Positions 10,713-22,838 of a DNA stretch of 64,000 bases are shown here, in pieces. Each line of letters begins with the position of its first letter. The stretch's first letter is position 1. A program made the translations under genes and the position numbers. Under the pieces are notes generated by a model. The model had not been told where the DNA came from, did not search any database, and worked only from the letters and a program-made list of their open reading frames with translations. Origin of the DNA: Eutrigla gurnardus (lineage: Eukaryota; Chordata; Actinopteri; Perciformes; Triglidae); NCBI GenBank assembly GCA_963514095.1, contig OY741284.1, positions 4,346,501 to 4,410,500 of the forward strand, given 5' to 3'.

Positions 10713-12179
10713 TGCAGTTAACGTCCTAGTTGTTTATCAGCTTTGATGCCTGCGATTTTTCAAACAGAAAAAGTCCTTGAGCTCTTGATTTTACTTAATG
10801 ATGGAATTCTGAATAAATAGTTAACAGTACGTCGTAGTCTGTCTCCTCTTTAGTCTGTCTCACACATCTCAAACAAACGAACGCACTTAACACAAGTAAG
10901 CCTTGATTCTGAGAGTGTAGTCCTCTGGCAGGACAGTAGGGTTTAACCTGTCTTCTAGTCAGGCCCGCCGACGGGCCGTTTTGCACTAGTTTTCCCATTC
11001 ATTCTGTTTACTCGCATATTATTTTTATGTGTCTGAGTCATATTACACATCATTTGAAAGCTACGAGTCTCGCGAATCGAAAAAGTACGCCGTTTTATGC
11101 TCACGGAAAACACATCAAAAGCAAACACAAGTCCAAAAAGTCCATGTTGCATGCTAATCCTTATATCTAGAGAACGGTAAGAGTCCAACGAACAAAAGTA
11201 GCTACTTCGTTTAGTGCCACGAGCACGCGATCTCCGGTAATCATCCATAACACGCCATGTGTTGACGTTGTGAGTTTCTGAACAAAAGATTGTTTATAGC
11301 TGTTTATCGCTAGTTATCGCTCTTCGATGACGGACTTTGCTAACTCCGTGTAGCGCTACTTCCTGGCGACAAAACAAGCCCCCTTCCACGATCCTACGAT
11401 CCGGATTGGCTGAAAAATCTGTCCATCAAGAGAGCCAGTGCGTCACTGCCTCTCGGCTGACCAACCACGAGAATCCCCAGGCAGAGAGCCAATAGGCAGA
11501 GGAGTACATTTTTGACTGACAGGTCTTATAGCCAATGAGTTTACGATTCCAGCGGTATCTTACATGAGGGGAGGGGGCTTGAGGCTGAGAGCGCAGCAGC
11601 TCAGAAAGGTCAGACTGTGACCTGCAGATATGATAGTTATGCAGCGTCTCATTACAGAAGACATTAAAAAAATGTTGGTTTTATTAGTAGTAGTTGTAGA
11701 ACTGGTGAAATAAACAACAAAAAAAGTAGAATTATATACCTAAAAATACCCATAATCTCATTTGGAACACTTTGTTCCAGATGCAGCTCCGTCTGACATT
11801 GCCCTACAACACTGCACTTGCAAAGCTCATTTTTGGGTGTCTTTTTATCTACTTTCTACCAGTTGTTGGTCAGGCTTGTGGCTGTGGCTTCATTCAACTT
11901 TTAGGCCTATCTATAACAGCCACAGCGAACTTGTTTCATTCAAAAAGAAAAATTATTTAGGCGAGGCAAAAAAAATGCAATTTCCACTATGTTTGAGCTG
12001 CAGTAACTCAGTGTCAGTAACACTTAGAGTATATCTGACACCTGCAGAAGAAAATTCAAAGGGTTATCTTTCAGGAATGCTCAGCTTTGTGCCTGTAGTC
12101 ATAAGGGTTCAAAAACAGTAACTTAATAAGTAACAGTAACAGTAATTTTACTTTGGGTATGTCGTTTTCAGCCTTTTCT
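10713..12179. other. Unassigned spacer
   Basis: No gene is supported. Short ORFs here lack recognisable domains. A segment near 10,905-10,955 (TTCTGAGAGTGTAGTCCTCT) resembles one at 26,855-26,890 next to a LINE, so part of this stretch is probably LINE-derived. The region 11,270-11,640 is GC-richer and has several CCAAT-like motifs. Confidence 0.4.
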
Positions 12180-12525
12180 TCAAAAATAGGACGGCAAAGC
12201 AAGCGGGATCAGCTCTTTCATGTATGATGGTACCTGACCATTAATAGCCTTGTAAATGAGGAGAAGGATCTTAAATTCTATTCTGGATTTAACTGGGAGC
12301 CAGTGCAGAGAAGCTAATACAGGAGGAACGTGATCTCTTCTTGTAAATTTAGTTAGAACACGTGCTGCAGCATTCTGGACCAGCTGGAGAGATTTAAGGG
12401 ATTTATTGGAACAGCCTGATAATAAGGAATTGCAATAATTAAGCCTTGACGTAAAAACTGCATGGATTTGTTTTTCTGCATCTTTTTGAGACAGCATGGG
12501 CCTGAAAGAAGGATGTCATTGTCAT
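12180..12525 (-). mobile_element. LINE reverse-transcriptase C-terminal fragment
   Basis: The minus strand encodes MLSQKDAEKQIHAVFTSRLN, NSLLSGCSNKSLKSLQLVQN, then AAARVLTKFTRRDHVPPVLA and SLHWLPVKSRIEFK. This is the same region of a non-LTR RT as the L2 copies but a distinct family. The related copy at 26,850-27,360 shares it almost word for word. It sits immediately upstream of pseudogene copy 2. Confidence 0.75.
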
Positions 12526-12898
12526 TGTGTTTAATGTGTGAGTTAATAAACAGAAGTATACTGAAGCCAGCAGAAAGGCAGAGCTGTGTACACTTTGATA
12601 CCATTTTATGTATTGCTAGTAATATCCTTGTTATTCAACAACGTTAGCTGATATCTTTCTCATATTGTTCAAGCCTGTTCTAGTTCGTATATTTCTAACG
12701 GACATCTCACCATGTTCATTTATTATTGTAATGCTCTTACGCCCTATCTATTGCGCTACGCAATAAGATTCAATTTAAACATTCATGATATTATGGTAAA
12801 GATGTTTCACAGAATTGATCAAATAGAAACAGATGCAAATTTGAGTTTGCATACATGCATGTCATATTACTCCATAATGTGTACTTTTTCTCCTGCAG

Positions 12899-14846
12899 CT
12901 ACTTGGGTTGGAGGTGCCTTTATCATTGGAGTCGCAGAGTCGGTTTATGACCCCACCAAGGGTCTGATCTGGGCTCTCATTCCTCTGCAAACGTCACTTT
13001 CCTTTATCATCGGCAAGTCTCTCTGAATATCTATCAACATTATTGAGTCTTCAGGTCCTTTTTAGCAGCATTCAAATAATAATAAAAACCCTGTTTGTCA
13101 GAGGTACACTCTGACTTCTCTGAGTTCACATTAATCTCTAAAGGAAACTTTTAATGGATTACAAGATGATTCAGATTTTTGGATTCTGATTAGTGCTTTT
13201 GTTCGTCTGTCTCTCTGATAATACCGTCCACATTGAACTGTGTTGTATGTTATACAGGGTCCAGTATGAAAAAGGGTTTCCCGCATTACTGATTTCCTTG
13301 AGTACACACATGCAGTATCACTCAAATAAACCCTTTCAGGGTCTGACCCATCTCCATCCATTTTCTCCAATCATGCTTTTCTCCATCCTGTGTTATGTCT
13401 GTGTGCTCCAGGATCCACCATGAAGACGGTTTTAGATCTGCCCTTCAGTGTCTGCATCTGGATCTCTGCTGCCGTGGCAATCATCTACACCGTTCTTGGA
13501 GGTCTCTATTCAGTGGCTTACACTGATGTCATCCAGATGTCACTGGTGCTTCTCAGCTTGGTGAGTTTTACACAATGAAACATGTGTTCTTCTTTATTTA
13601 GATGTTCTTGAGTGTTTCCCTCTCTTCACAGTGGCTGTGTGTCCCTTTTGTACTGAGTGATCTTTATACAAACATCACTGAAGCAGCGTTCAACCACACA
13701 CATCAGGCCTCCTGGCTCGGCCAGCTGGAGTCTGATGATGTCGGGAGATGGATTGATACTTTTCTAGTGATGGTAGGATCAATAACAACTCAGTATGTGT
13801 TAAACGTGTGACCACTCAACCACCATAGTGTTTCATGTGGTTTAAAGTTTTGTTAGAAACAGATGATTGTCTGATATCGGCAATAAAAGAAACTATTCAC
13901 TCATTGAGCAACAGAACAGATATTTGGTTATGATTATTTTAAAACCCAGCTCCTATTTTCTGTTTGATCAATACATCAGCATCGTAAGGTCGGCAACATT
14001 CCTAAGATATCACATGTAAATTGATGTTATATGAAGGTGAGGACAGATATGAACTTGGTTTCTCTCACCTTTCTAGAGCGTGGGCAATATGGCAATTCAG
14101 GATTTCCATCAGAGGACACTGTCCTCCTGCTCCACATCTACGTCCAGAATCAGCTGTTTTATAGCAGCAGGAGGCGTGATCATTGCTGGAATCCCATCTA
14201 TCCTTATTGGAGCTGTTGCAGCTTCAACAGGTGATTGTGATCTTTATGCCATGTTGCTTATATCGGCAATGCTGTTGTCTTTAGTGATAATCATTTTCTA
14301 CTATTATTTCTGCCATAACTACTCTCATTAAACATATCATTTATGTCCTATGGATTGACTATCTTGTCATGTTTGTTGTTTATTCTGTTATTGCAGTATT
14401 TATTATGGCATTTCATTCTATATTTCAGACTGGAATTCCACCTCTTATGGTTCTCCTCCTCCACATGAGCGGGGCGAAGCGGCCATGGTGTTGCCCATCA
14501 TCCTTCAGAATTTAACCCCAACCTACATTTCTGCTTTTGGCATCGGAGCCATTGCTGCTGCCGTGATGTCATCCGCTGACTCGTTCCTCTTGTCTGCAAC
14601 CACCATCTTCACCAGCAACATCTACCAGACCATCAGGAGTCAGGTGCATTACCATGTGTTTTACTATTTTCATCCCTCATCACCTTCATTCTTACTTATC
14701 CCCCACCCTTTTCCCCAAACTAAGCATGGATTGACTGTTCGTGAGGTATACAGGTACACGTATTTCCCTTCTATGCCCATCATCTGCCTGTATTTCATTG
14801 TACTGTATTATGTACTTTGCTTTTTAGGCTTCAGATAGAGAGCTGC
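12899..14846 (+). pseudogene. slc5a7-like: Choline transporter-like copy 2, pseudogene
   Basis: This copy is very similar to copies 1 and 3. Remaining exons: 2 (12,899-13,012), a 20-nt remnant of exon 3 near 13,280-13,299, 4 (13,412-13,560), 5 (13,632-13,772, lacking three bases relative to the others), 6 (14,077-14,230), 7 (14,429-14,643), and the first 19 nt of exon 8 (14,828-14,846). The equivalent of copy 1 positions 560-722 is deleted, removing the exon 3 acceptor and most of the exon, and the exon 3 donor is changed. After 14,846 the sequence becomes an L2 element, so the C-terminal 175 or so codons are gone. No exon 1 was found in the preceding spacer. It cannot make a full transporter. 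Confidence 0.9.
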
Positions 14847-16672
14847 ATTTTTGTCTGGAGAAAGGAAGGAAGCTGCTTTGTATCTTGTTGGTAAGTCAGA
14901 AACTAATTGTAGATTTGGGTTTAGGCATTCTGTGAGTAGAGCTAGTTGTAGCATTTAGTCTTGTCTCGATAGCTTGTTGTTTAAATTCTTGTGAAGCTGA
15001 TCTTACTGAGTGGGCAATTACCTAGTTTCAGCCAGCTCAGATAGTCAATAGACTTGATTGGAGGGAGGGGCCTCAGTCTGCGCATGAGGTAAACCAAGCA
15101 CTTAAGAGCTTGTCACTACAGCGTCAGCTGCCGCGTCAGGACAGCCGAACGAAGACAAGGGAGTCTATCTGTGGGAGTCCATCGAGGAAGTCCATTGAGG
15201 TAGGCGTAACATCTCAACCACCACCCATCATAGCCATGTGTCCTATTCCAGTCAAGACATCAAACCAGAGAAGATTTCGCCAGAGATCCATCGCTCAAGG
15301 CTTTAACCGATCCAATCTCTGCCACCCACCATTCTCCACCGGTACAGAACTTGAAGTACTAGGGGGGCTATGGAACTGCGAGTCTGCAGTCAAGAAGGCG
15401 GACACCATCTCAGCGTATGCCTCCCTGCAGACCCTCCACTTCCTGGCCCTTACTGACACCTGAATCACCCCAGAAAACACTGCCACTCCAGCTGCTCTTT
15501 CAACTGCCTACTCGTTTTCACACTCCCCAAGACGAACAGGGCGAGGAGGAGGAACTGGGCTCCTCATCTCACCCAGGTGGTCGTACCAGTTCCTTCCTCT
15601 GGACCACCTACCCCAATCTGCACTTGAATTCCCTTCCTTTCAAGCTCAACATCATAGTGATCTATCGCCCACCCGGTCCTCTCTGTGACTTTTTAGATGA
15701 GATGGATGCCCTCCTGAGCTGCTCCCCTGATGATGGCACACCACTCGTTGTCCTGGTTCACATCATACCTGACAAATCGCACCTTCACATGGAATGGCTC
15801 TGTGTCCAAACCCTGTTCTCTGGACATGGGTGTCCCTCAAGGCTCAGTATTAGGACTGCTTCTGTTCTCATTATTTACCAGATCACTGGGCTCTGTAATC
15901 ACATCACATGGATTCTCTTACCATTGTTATGCAGATGACACCCAGCTATTCCTCTCTTTTCCCCCAACCTCCGACACTCACATTGCAACTCGCATCTCGG
16001 ACTGTCTGGCTGACATCTCCGTCTGGACAAGTGCACATCACCTCAAGCTTAACCTGAATAAACCCAAACTCCTCTTCATCCCGGGGAAAGACTGCCCTCG
16101 CATGGACCTGTCGGTCACTGTCGAGGACATCACAGTATTGCCTTCCTCAACTGCGAGGAACCTGGGGGTAATCCTCGATGACCAACTATCCTGCACCCCC
16201 AACATCACTGCTGTGGCCCGATCCTGCAGATTTGCCCTCTACAATATCCCCAGGATTCGGACTTTCCTCACAAAGGATGAAACGCAACTCCTGGTCCAAG
16301 CCCTGGTCATCTCCCGCCTTGACTACTGCAACTCTCTCCTGGCTGGACTCCCGGCCTCTGCGACTAAACCATTGCAGCGTATCCAGAACGCTGCAGCACG
16401 CCTTGTCTTCAATCTACCCAAATTCTCCCATGTGATCCCCCTCGTCCGTGACCTCCACTGGCTCCCTGTTGCAGCATGCATCCAATTCAAGACGATGGCA
16501 CTGGCCTTCAAGGCTATCAATGGAACGGCACCCATCTACCTTCAAACACTGGTCAAACCACACGCCCCGAAGCAAGCACTTCGCTAGCCATCTGGTACCA
16601 CCACCGCTGACATCAAACAAATGTGGCTCAGCAAAGTCAGACTTCACCTCGACTCTGCATAGCATGACCCAC
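14847..16672 (+). mobile_element. L2-type LINE with 5' region, internal deletion and RT
   Basis: The element begins with untranslated sequence, then an endonuclease-like start (ESAVKKADTISAYASLQTLH, LALTDTWITPENTATPAA, GRGGGTGLLIS). At about 15,750 it jumps to the reverse transcriptase: MGVPQGSVLGLLLFSLFTRS, then HCYADDTQLFLSFPP with the catalytic YADD, and ARNLGVILDDQLS. An open frame at 15,730-16,587 covers RT to thumb. Most of the sequence between endonuclease and RT palm is deleted. The 3' end stops at 16,672, where a Gypsy fragment begins. It interrupts exon 8 of the transporter pseudogene. Confidence 0.8.
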
Positions 16673-19508
16673 TAGATTTAAAATGGGGCTACCATCAATT
16701 TGAACTGACTCCTGATTCACGTGACATCACCACATTTGCCGTGCACAACGGAGTGTACAGGTACAAAAGACTTTTGTTTGGTGTGTCATCAGCCAGCGAA
16801 CAGTATCAGCATTAGCTGGTATCGAAGGAGTAGAGAACATATGTGTTGATGTGATCATACACGCACCTGACCAAGAGACTCACAACAGACGGCTGCACGG
16901 AGTCATGGAAAGACTCAGGGACACAGGATTAACACTGAATCCGGAAAAGTGCCAATTCAATATGGACAGACTGATTTTCATGGGTATTCTGCTATCGGAA
17001 AGGGGCATTGGTCCAACAGAGGAGAGAGTGCGAGCTGTGACAGAAGCACGGGAGCCAGAGACCACCACAGAGGTGCGTAGCTTCCTTGGGCTCGTTGGAT
17101 ACAGCAGCCGATTTATCCCACAGTTTGCAACTCTGTCAGAGCCACTCAGGCGCCTGACCAGGAAAGACATACATTTAAATTTTGGGCCAGAGCAAAAACA
17201 AGCTTCCAGCGCTCTCAGAGCAGCACTTGCGAAAGCAACCACCCTTGCTTACTTTGACAAAGAGACACCAATCAGGTAATAGCCGATGCAAGCCCTGTCG
17301 GGCTAGGCACAGTCTTAGTGCAGAAACAGAAGGGAATTAAGGTCCCTGTGTGCTATGTAAGCCATAGCTGAGTGTGAACGGAGATACTCTCAGATAGAGA
17401 GAGAGGCACTAGGCCTAGTATGGGCCTGTGAGAGGCTTCACCCATACTTGTACGGGCGACAGTTTGACCTAGTCACAGACCATAAGCCACTGGAAGTAAT
17501 ATATGGTCCCCGCTCAGAACCATGTGCACGAATAGAGCGGTTGGTTCTTCGCCTACAGCCGTACCAGTTCAAAGTAGTACACATAGCAGGAAAAAGCAAT
17601 ATCGCTGACTCGCTATCAAGATTTCTGCCAAACACAGGTGAACAGGCAAAACATGCACACGGAGCTGAGGAGTACGTAAGATTTGTGGCAGTGAACGCAA
17701 CTCCAAAAGCACTCACCACTCCAGAAGTGGAGGAAGCATCTGCCACTGATCAAGAGCTCCAAGAGGTGCGTAAAGCCATAGAGACTGGACATTTTGAAAA
17801 GTGCCAACCGTATGCTGTTGTTGCAAATGAGCTGTGCAAAATAGTATATCTTGTTCTGAGAGGCAGTGGCGCCGCCAGCCGGAATCCTGTACGCACTGTG
17901 CGTACTTTTTTTGAAGGTGGGCTAGATATTTAAATTTCAGCGGGTGACACCAAACAACGTCTGCCCAAGCAAGTCAGAGCTTTTCTTTCGCTCACACAGT
18001 GGAGAGACGCAGCCGCATTTGAGAGGACGATCGTGCGTGTGTGCGTAATAGCGCATAGCGTGTGTTGGTCCCTCTCCACTACACAATACAGCTCGGCTCT
18101 AGTCTCGTCACCTCTCTGCTGCTGAGCACTGTGGGCCGAGCCGATGCATGTCTCTCTCCCCTGGCCGGGAGAGTTATCATACCGTACTGTGCGTGTGTGT
18201 CCAAGCGTGTGTGTGCGTGCGTAGTGCTCACAAGCGTGCGCTTGTGTTTAGGGCGGGGATGGAGGGCACAAAAAAAATATTTGCACCGGGGCCTATCACC
18301 ATGATATACGTTGTATTTTGCCGTTTCTGTGTGTACATTGAAATTGAATCCTGGCGGCGCCACTGCTGAGAGGCACGCGTATAGTGCTACCCCAGGCAGT
18401 GCGAACACGCAACATCTGAGGACTAAAGTGTGATGGCCGGTTGTGGACAGAGCAGCTGAAAGACATTGTAAAGCCTGCCACGGATGCCAAATAGTTGCTA
18501 GACCTGACCCACCTGAACCACTGAGACCCACACCGCTACCTGATGGCCGTCGCAGTTGACCTACTGGGACCTCGTCCGTCCAATCACTCGATTCTGGTGG
18601 TAGTAGACTACTTTAGTCGATATTATGAGTATGATGTTATAACCACCACCACAGCAGAGAAAGTTATCGACAGTCTGGAGTCAATCTTCAGCAGACACGG
18701 ACTGCCAGTCACATGCAAGTCAGACAATGCTCTACAGTTCAGATCTGAACAGTTCAGACTGTTCTGTGAAAAAAATGGCATAACACACTTGAAAACCACT
18801 CCAAAATATGCTCAGGCCAATGGAGAGGTTGAGCGTCACAACGCATCACTCATGAAAAGGATGAGGATTGCTCAGTCAGATGGACTGGACTGGAAAAAAG
18901 AACTGAGAAAGTATGTGTCAGTCTATAGGAGCATCATCCATCCAACAACAGGTAAAAGCCCTGCTGAACTGCCTTTCAAGCGAAAAGTAAGGGGAAAGCT
19001 GCCTGAACTGATTGAAGTACACACTGATCAGGAAGTGTGTGATCGTGACACTGAGCAAAAGACAAAGAGCAAGCTGTATGCAGACACTCACAGAGGTGCA
19101 CAGTTATCCGAGGTCAGTGTTGGTGACACAGTGCTCTTGAGACAAGACAAAACTGACAAATTCTCCACCATATTCAGTGCAACACCACAAAAAATCATCA
19201 GCAAGACAGGAAACAAGGTGGTTGTTGAATCGCCAACAGGAGCGAGATATGCAAGAAATACCACTTTTGTGTGCAAAGAAAATGGACTGAAACAAGGGAC
19301 ATACCAAGAAAAGGGGGAAATACAGGAAGCCAAGGATGACGCCGGAACCAGCGAGGCGTTAGAGGAACACACACACACCACTGACACAGACACACAGAGT
19401 CCACAAACCCAAAAGGACATAGACACACAGATACAAACACACATACCATCCAGGCCGCAAAGGATCAAACGAAAACCCAAGGGGTTGTCTGATTTTATTC
19501 TTGAATGA
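16673..19508 (+). mobile_element. Gypsy LTR retrotransposon pol remnant (RT, RNase H, integrase)
   Basis: The element is 5'-truncated inside the reverse transcriptase. Order: RT palm (LDLKWGYHQFEL, LFGVSSA), RT thumb frame 16,851-17,279 (LTLNPEKCQFN, VRSFLGLVGYSSRFIPQFA), RNase H around 17,290-17,640 (FDLVTDHKPLEVIYGP, AGKSNIADSLSRFLP), then the integrase frame 18,543-19,508. The integrase keeps the three acidic positions in VDLLGP, KSDNA and NGEVER. RT is inactive: the YxDD-type motif reads CVDVIIHA and there are stops and frameshifts at about 16,815 and 17,280-17,375. A hAT element splits the copy at 17,864-18,365. The integrase frame ends in a threonine-rich tail with repeated ACACAC codons. 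Confidence 0.85.
17864..18365. mobile_element. hAT-type non-autonomous element nested in Gypsy
   Basis: Perfect 15-bp inverted ends CAGTGGCGCCGCCAG bound 502 bp. The 8-bp sequence CTGAGAGG lies on both sides (17,856-17,863 and 18,366-18,373), the target duplication length of the hAT superfamily. Reading across the target site without the insert continues the Gypsy pol frame (LVLRG, then TRIVLP). No transposase is encoded inside, so this is a MITE-like element. Confidence 0.9.
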
Positions 19509-19825
19509 TTTTAAAAAAAAAGGAAAAAAAGAGTTTTCACATTGTTCATGTGGCATAACCTGTATGTAAGATATGTGTTTGATTTCTAGCAATAGAAGAA
19601 AATATTGCAGTTCAGACATTGGAAGTTTCTTAAATGAGAGCAGTATGTTCACAGAGTAATTAAGTGATTTTGATAACCTAAGCACATGTTTGTTTGTGGA
19701 GATGTTATGGAACAGATCTGACTACGTGGAAAGTATGTGGTTTAAGAATTCCTGAAATGTGAATTATAATCTTGGTTTTATTTTCTGTAACTGAAAGTTT
19801 GATTCTAAGAAAAGGGGGGACATCA

Positions 19826-20006
19826 TGTCCGTGATTAACATGCTGACCTATCAGAATGTCCAGGGGTATTATGGGTAGGGCGGAGAAAGTTGTATTCTAT
19901 TAAATTTGCGTTTGGTAAGCAACAGACGTGTCTGTGTGTGGTCCATATTATTAAGATTCAATTCTGCAATATCTCCTTAATTCAGAAGTAAAGTTGAGAT
20001 ATAACA
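19826..20006 (+). mobile_element. Candidate 3' LTR of the Gypsy element
   Basis: A purine-rich tract AGAAAAGGGGGGA at 19,808-19,820 looks like a polypurine tract and is followed by TGTCCGTGATTAACATG. The stretch ends near GATATAACA, giving TG...CA ends and about 180 bp. The 5' LTR is absent, so the boundary cannot be checked by comparison. Confidence 0.45.
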
Positions 20007-20797
20007 TGACCGTTTAGGGCTTCCGTAGATTTTCACTCGCAGAGTGTAATTTTAACACATTCTGATTTAAATGCCGTTCAGTGTTGGAGTTATTTGACAG
20101 AGTTGATCACATCAGCGTTAACCCAACTCTGCAGAGATGTAATTAAGCTCCGCCCATGCATTTCTCTTCTTCGGTTGGAGACAGAGGATACAACTCAGCG
20201 CCATTTTCTCCCTCTCATGCAGTACTACACGGTAAGTGCAATTAAGTCAAACTTACTGAACCAATTATAAATTGATGCTGTGAAGTTCAGTATGAACAAT
20301 GAAACATCTACAGAGAATATATGCCTTACAAAACCGTGTTTGTTGCCAGGACTGAACAGCAAATTTGGCCTGGTGATTAGCTAGCTAGCATTCTATGGCA
20401 AGCAAGCTAAAAGTTTGCTACTAAAACCCTCGTCAACTTTATCAATGATAATTTAACAATTCACATGCATGCTTAAAGTGAGGAAAAACAAAGCTTTATG
20501 TTTTTTTTACTGTATAAAATCTTGTTTGAGGCTGGAGCTAACAGTCTTTTTTTTTTGCCTTCACTTTGAACATCAAAGGGGGCAAAAATCATGTCCCAAC
20601 ATGCAGACGGGCGTTTCTAGTACTGTATTTGGTGACCCATCAGATTCTGTGACCTGCAGTGTTGGAAAAGTACTTTCTTAAGTAAAAGTATATAAGTATT
20701 ACCAGTTAATGTACTTAAATTACTAGATTAAAGCTTAAGTACAAAATTAGCAGAAAATCAGGCTGTAACTGATATATTAAATACATTTTACATTTAA

Positions 20798-21788
20798 AGG
20801 AGAAATCCGGCCATTTTTGACCCCATTTTTGTTATCCCCAGGGTCATCCCGACTTATTAGAAGCAAAAAACCTGACAAAAAAACGACGTTGCCTAGCCTG
20901 AGATCTGTACCTGCCTGGCAGCCTTCAAGACTCGCTCCAATGCTAACCCATTGGGGCAACTTTTATCTGCTTTTCTAGGCCTCAGAAAATGGTAAATGGT
21001 CCTCATTTATATAGCGCTTTTATCCAAAGCACGTTACAGTAATGACTGACATTCACCCATTCATGCACACATTCACACACCGACGGCGGAGTCAACCCTA
21101 ATTGCTCCTGACAGCCAGCTCGTCAGGAGCAATTAGGGTGAGGTGTCTTGTTCAGGGACACCAGGCACTCAGCTAGGAGGAGCCGGGGATTGAACCAGCA
21201 ATCTTGCGGTAGCCAGCCAACCCACTCTACCTCCTGAGCTAAACCCCCCTAAAATAATTCCAAGACCTATGCAACACAAGTTGGGTCCGTACGAGACACT
21301 ACAGCACTCGTTTGGCTCAAATAGTGTGGCCGAACGACATAAATGTGTGTTTTTGCATGGAGTTACTCACCTCAAATCACCCCGTAGACATTAGCAGTAG
21401 GTAGCCGAGCGCCTGTCATCCCTCCCAGTCACCGCAGAAACGAAAACATTTTCCTCATAGTTTTGATTTTGTATCCATAAAGAAACAATCGAGCAGTGCA
21501 GTCTTCATGTCCATAATAAATCCACAAAGCTGTTATGTCCATATGTATGACTATGTTACAACATAGCAACCATTGCTTACAGCTAGTAACGTGCCGGGTG
21601 AACACTCGTCCGTCCGACTCACCGCAGAAACAAAAACGTTTTCCTCGTAGATTTTGTATCCATAAAGAAACGATCGAGCAGTGCAGTCGTCATGTCCACG
21701 TCAATTTTTGTCGGGTTTTTTGCGTCTAATAAGTCAGGATGAGCCTGGGGACAACGAAAATGGGGTCAAAAATGACCGGATTTCTCCT
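20798..21788. mobile_element. TTAA-flanked MITE (nested)
   Basis: Inverted ends AGGAGAAATCCGG(C/T)CATTTTTGA meet TTAA on both sides (20,794-20,797 and 21,789-21,792). TTAA targets are typical of piggyBac or Kolobok superfamilies. The arms extend through GACCCCATTTTTGT and a CCCAGG...CCTGGG stretch. It in turn contains a further fish repeat at about 20,990-21,250. Confidence 0.75.
20990..21250. repeat. Fish repeat with TTATATAGCGCTTTTATCC core
   Basis: The stretch begins ATGGTAAATGGTCCTCATTT, contains TATATAGCGCTTTTATCCAA and ends CCTCCTGAGCTAAACC. This is a common dispersed fish repeat in my experience. It interrupts the TTAA-flanked MITE, making three nested layers. Confidence 0.55.
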
Positions 21789-22155
21789 TTAAGTGCATCA
21801 TTAAATTCTGATGAGTTGACGCATAAGCAGCATTTTAATAACTTGTAGTACTTTGACCAACACTGCAGGTCACAGCATCTGATTGGTCACCAAAAATGGT
21901 GTAACACTGTCGACATAGCTTTAATTTTTACCGTTCTTCCTATAAATGTTTATTTACTTTGTCAAACTTCCTCGCATGTCTCGGTAAAAATGCAGGTCCA
22001 GGTGAAGTACAGCAAACAGCAGAAGTATGTTAGGTTGGATGAGGATGAAGGGTAGTTTGACTTTCTGCAATTCCATGAAAAGGTTAGCATGGCTTAGAAA
22101 AAAGGTTTAAACCACACTCATGTTCTTTTAAAAGCTCATTCTGCAAGCTCCTTAA

Positions 22156-22838
22156 AGGAAAACACCACCGCATTTCCATACTGAACTATGTTCTGCTTAG
22201 ACGAGGTGATACATACCTCCCTCTCCTCTGTGCGTGCACTCAATGGCTCTTGCGCGCACTCCACGCAGCGCTAATTTGCTAGCATGTAGCTTGTCCTTAG
22301 GATCCAAAGGGGGGTGAAGTTAGAAGCGACCAAGCACTTCCACGTTGTCCCTATTTAAATACGGTTACGTGAGTAGTTACACGACCCAAGTTTGGTTACA
22401 CAAAATGAAACATGCCAATTTTTCTAAGCGGATAACAAGGATAACTATATAGTATGGCGGAATAACAACTGGAAGCACTTCGACGTCGGCGCAGTAATAT
22501 CATCACTCAAAACATGACGGGACTATATACCTTCTGCTTGTTTTCACAACCCTGTACGATGCACGTTATAACCATGATGTTTGATTGTTCACAAACTATC
22601 TTACTACAACCTGATGCTTCCTCAACTGTGCACAAACTACTACAGGTAGTGCAGGCGACGGTGTGCAGGTCACGTAGGTTCTATTGACGGAAGTAAGAGG
22701 GGGAGCGGAGTGATGATATTACTGCGCCGACGTCGAAGAGCCATTGAGTGCACGCACAGAGGACAGGGAGGTATGTATCACCTCGTCTAAGATCAGAGCA
22801 GAACATAGTTCAGTATGGAAATGCGGTGGTGTTTTCCT
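22156..22838. mobile_element. Second TTAA-flanked MITE
   Basis: Long inverted arms begin AGGAAAACACCACCGCATTT at the left and end with its complement at the right, bounded by TTAA at 22,152-22,155 and 22,839-22,842. The arms extend about 100 bp (TCCATACTGAACTATGTTCT, then GAGGTGATACATACCTCC, then GTGCGTGCACTCAATGGCTC). It lies in an intron of the SAMD3-like gene. Confidence 0.8.

Larger units (their letters stand above)
20626..21893. mobile_element. Outer inverted-repeat MITE
   Basis: The left edge reads TTTGGTGACCCATCAGATTC then GTGACCTGCAGTGTTGG. The right edge is its imperfect reverse complement (CCAACACTGCAGGTCACAGC then ATCTGATTGGTCACCAAA). The arms are about 46 bp. It lies in an early intron of the SAMD3-like gene and contains another MITE (20,798-21,788). 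Confidence 0.6.

Noticed and set aside
12899..14846. Copy 2 as a functional short transporter
   Set aside because: Exon 3 acceptor and most of the exon are deleted and exon 8 is missing, so helices at both ends are lost.
16673..19508. Endogenous retrovirus with envelope
   Set aside because: Only pol-type domains of a Gypsy element are present; no envelope frame follows the integrase before the candidate LTR.
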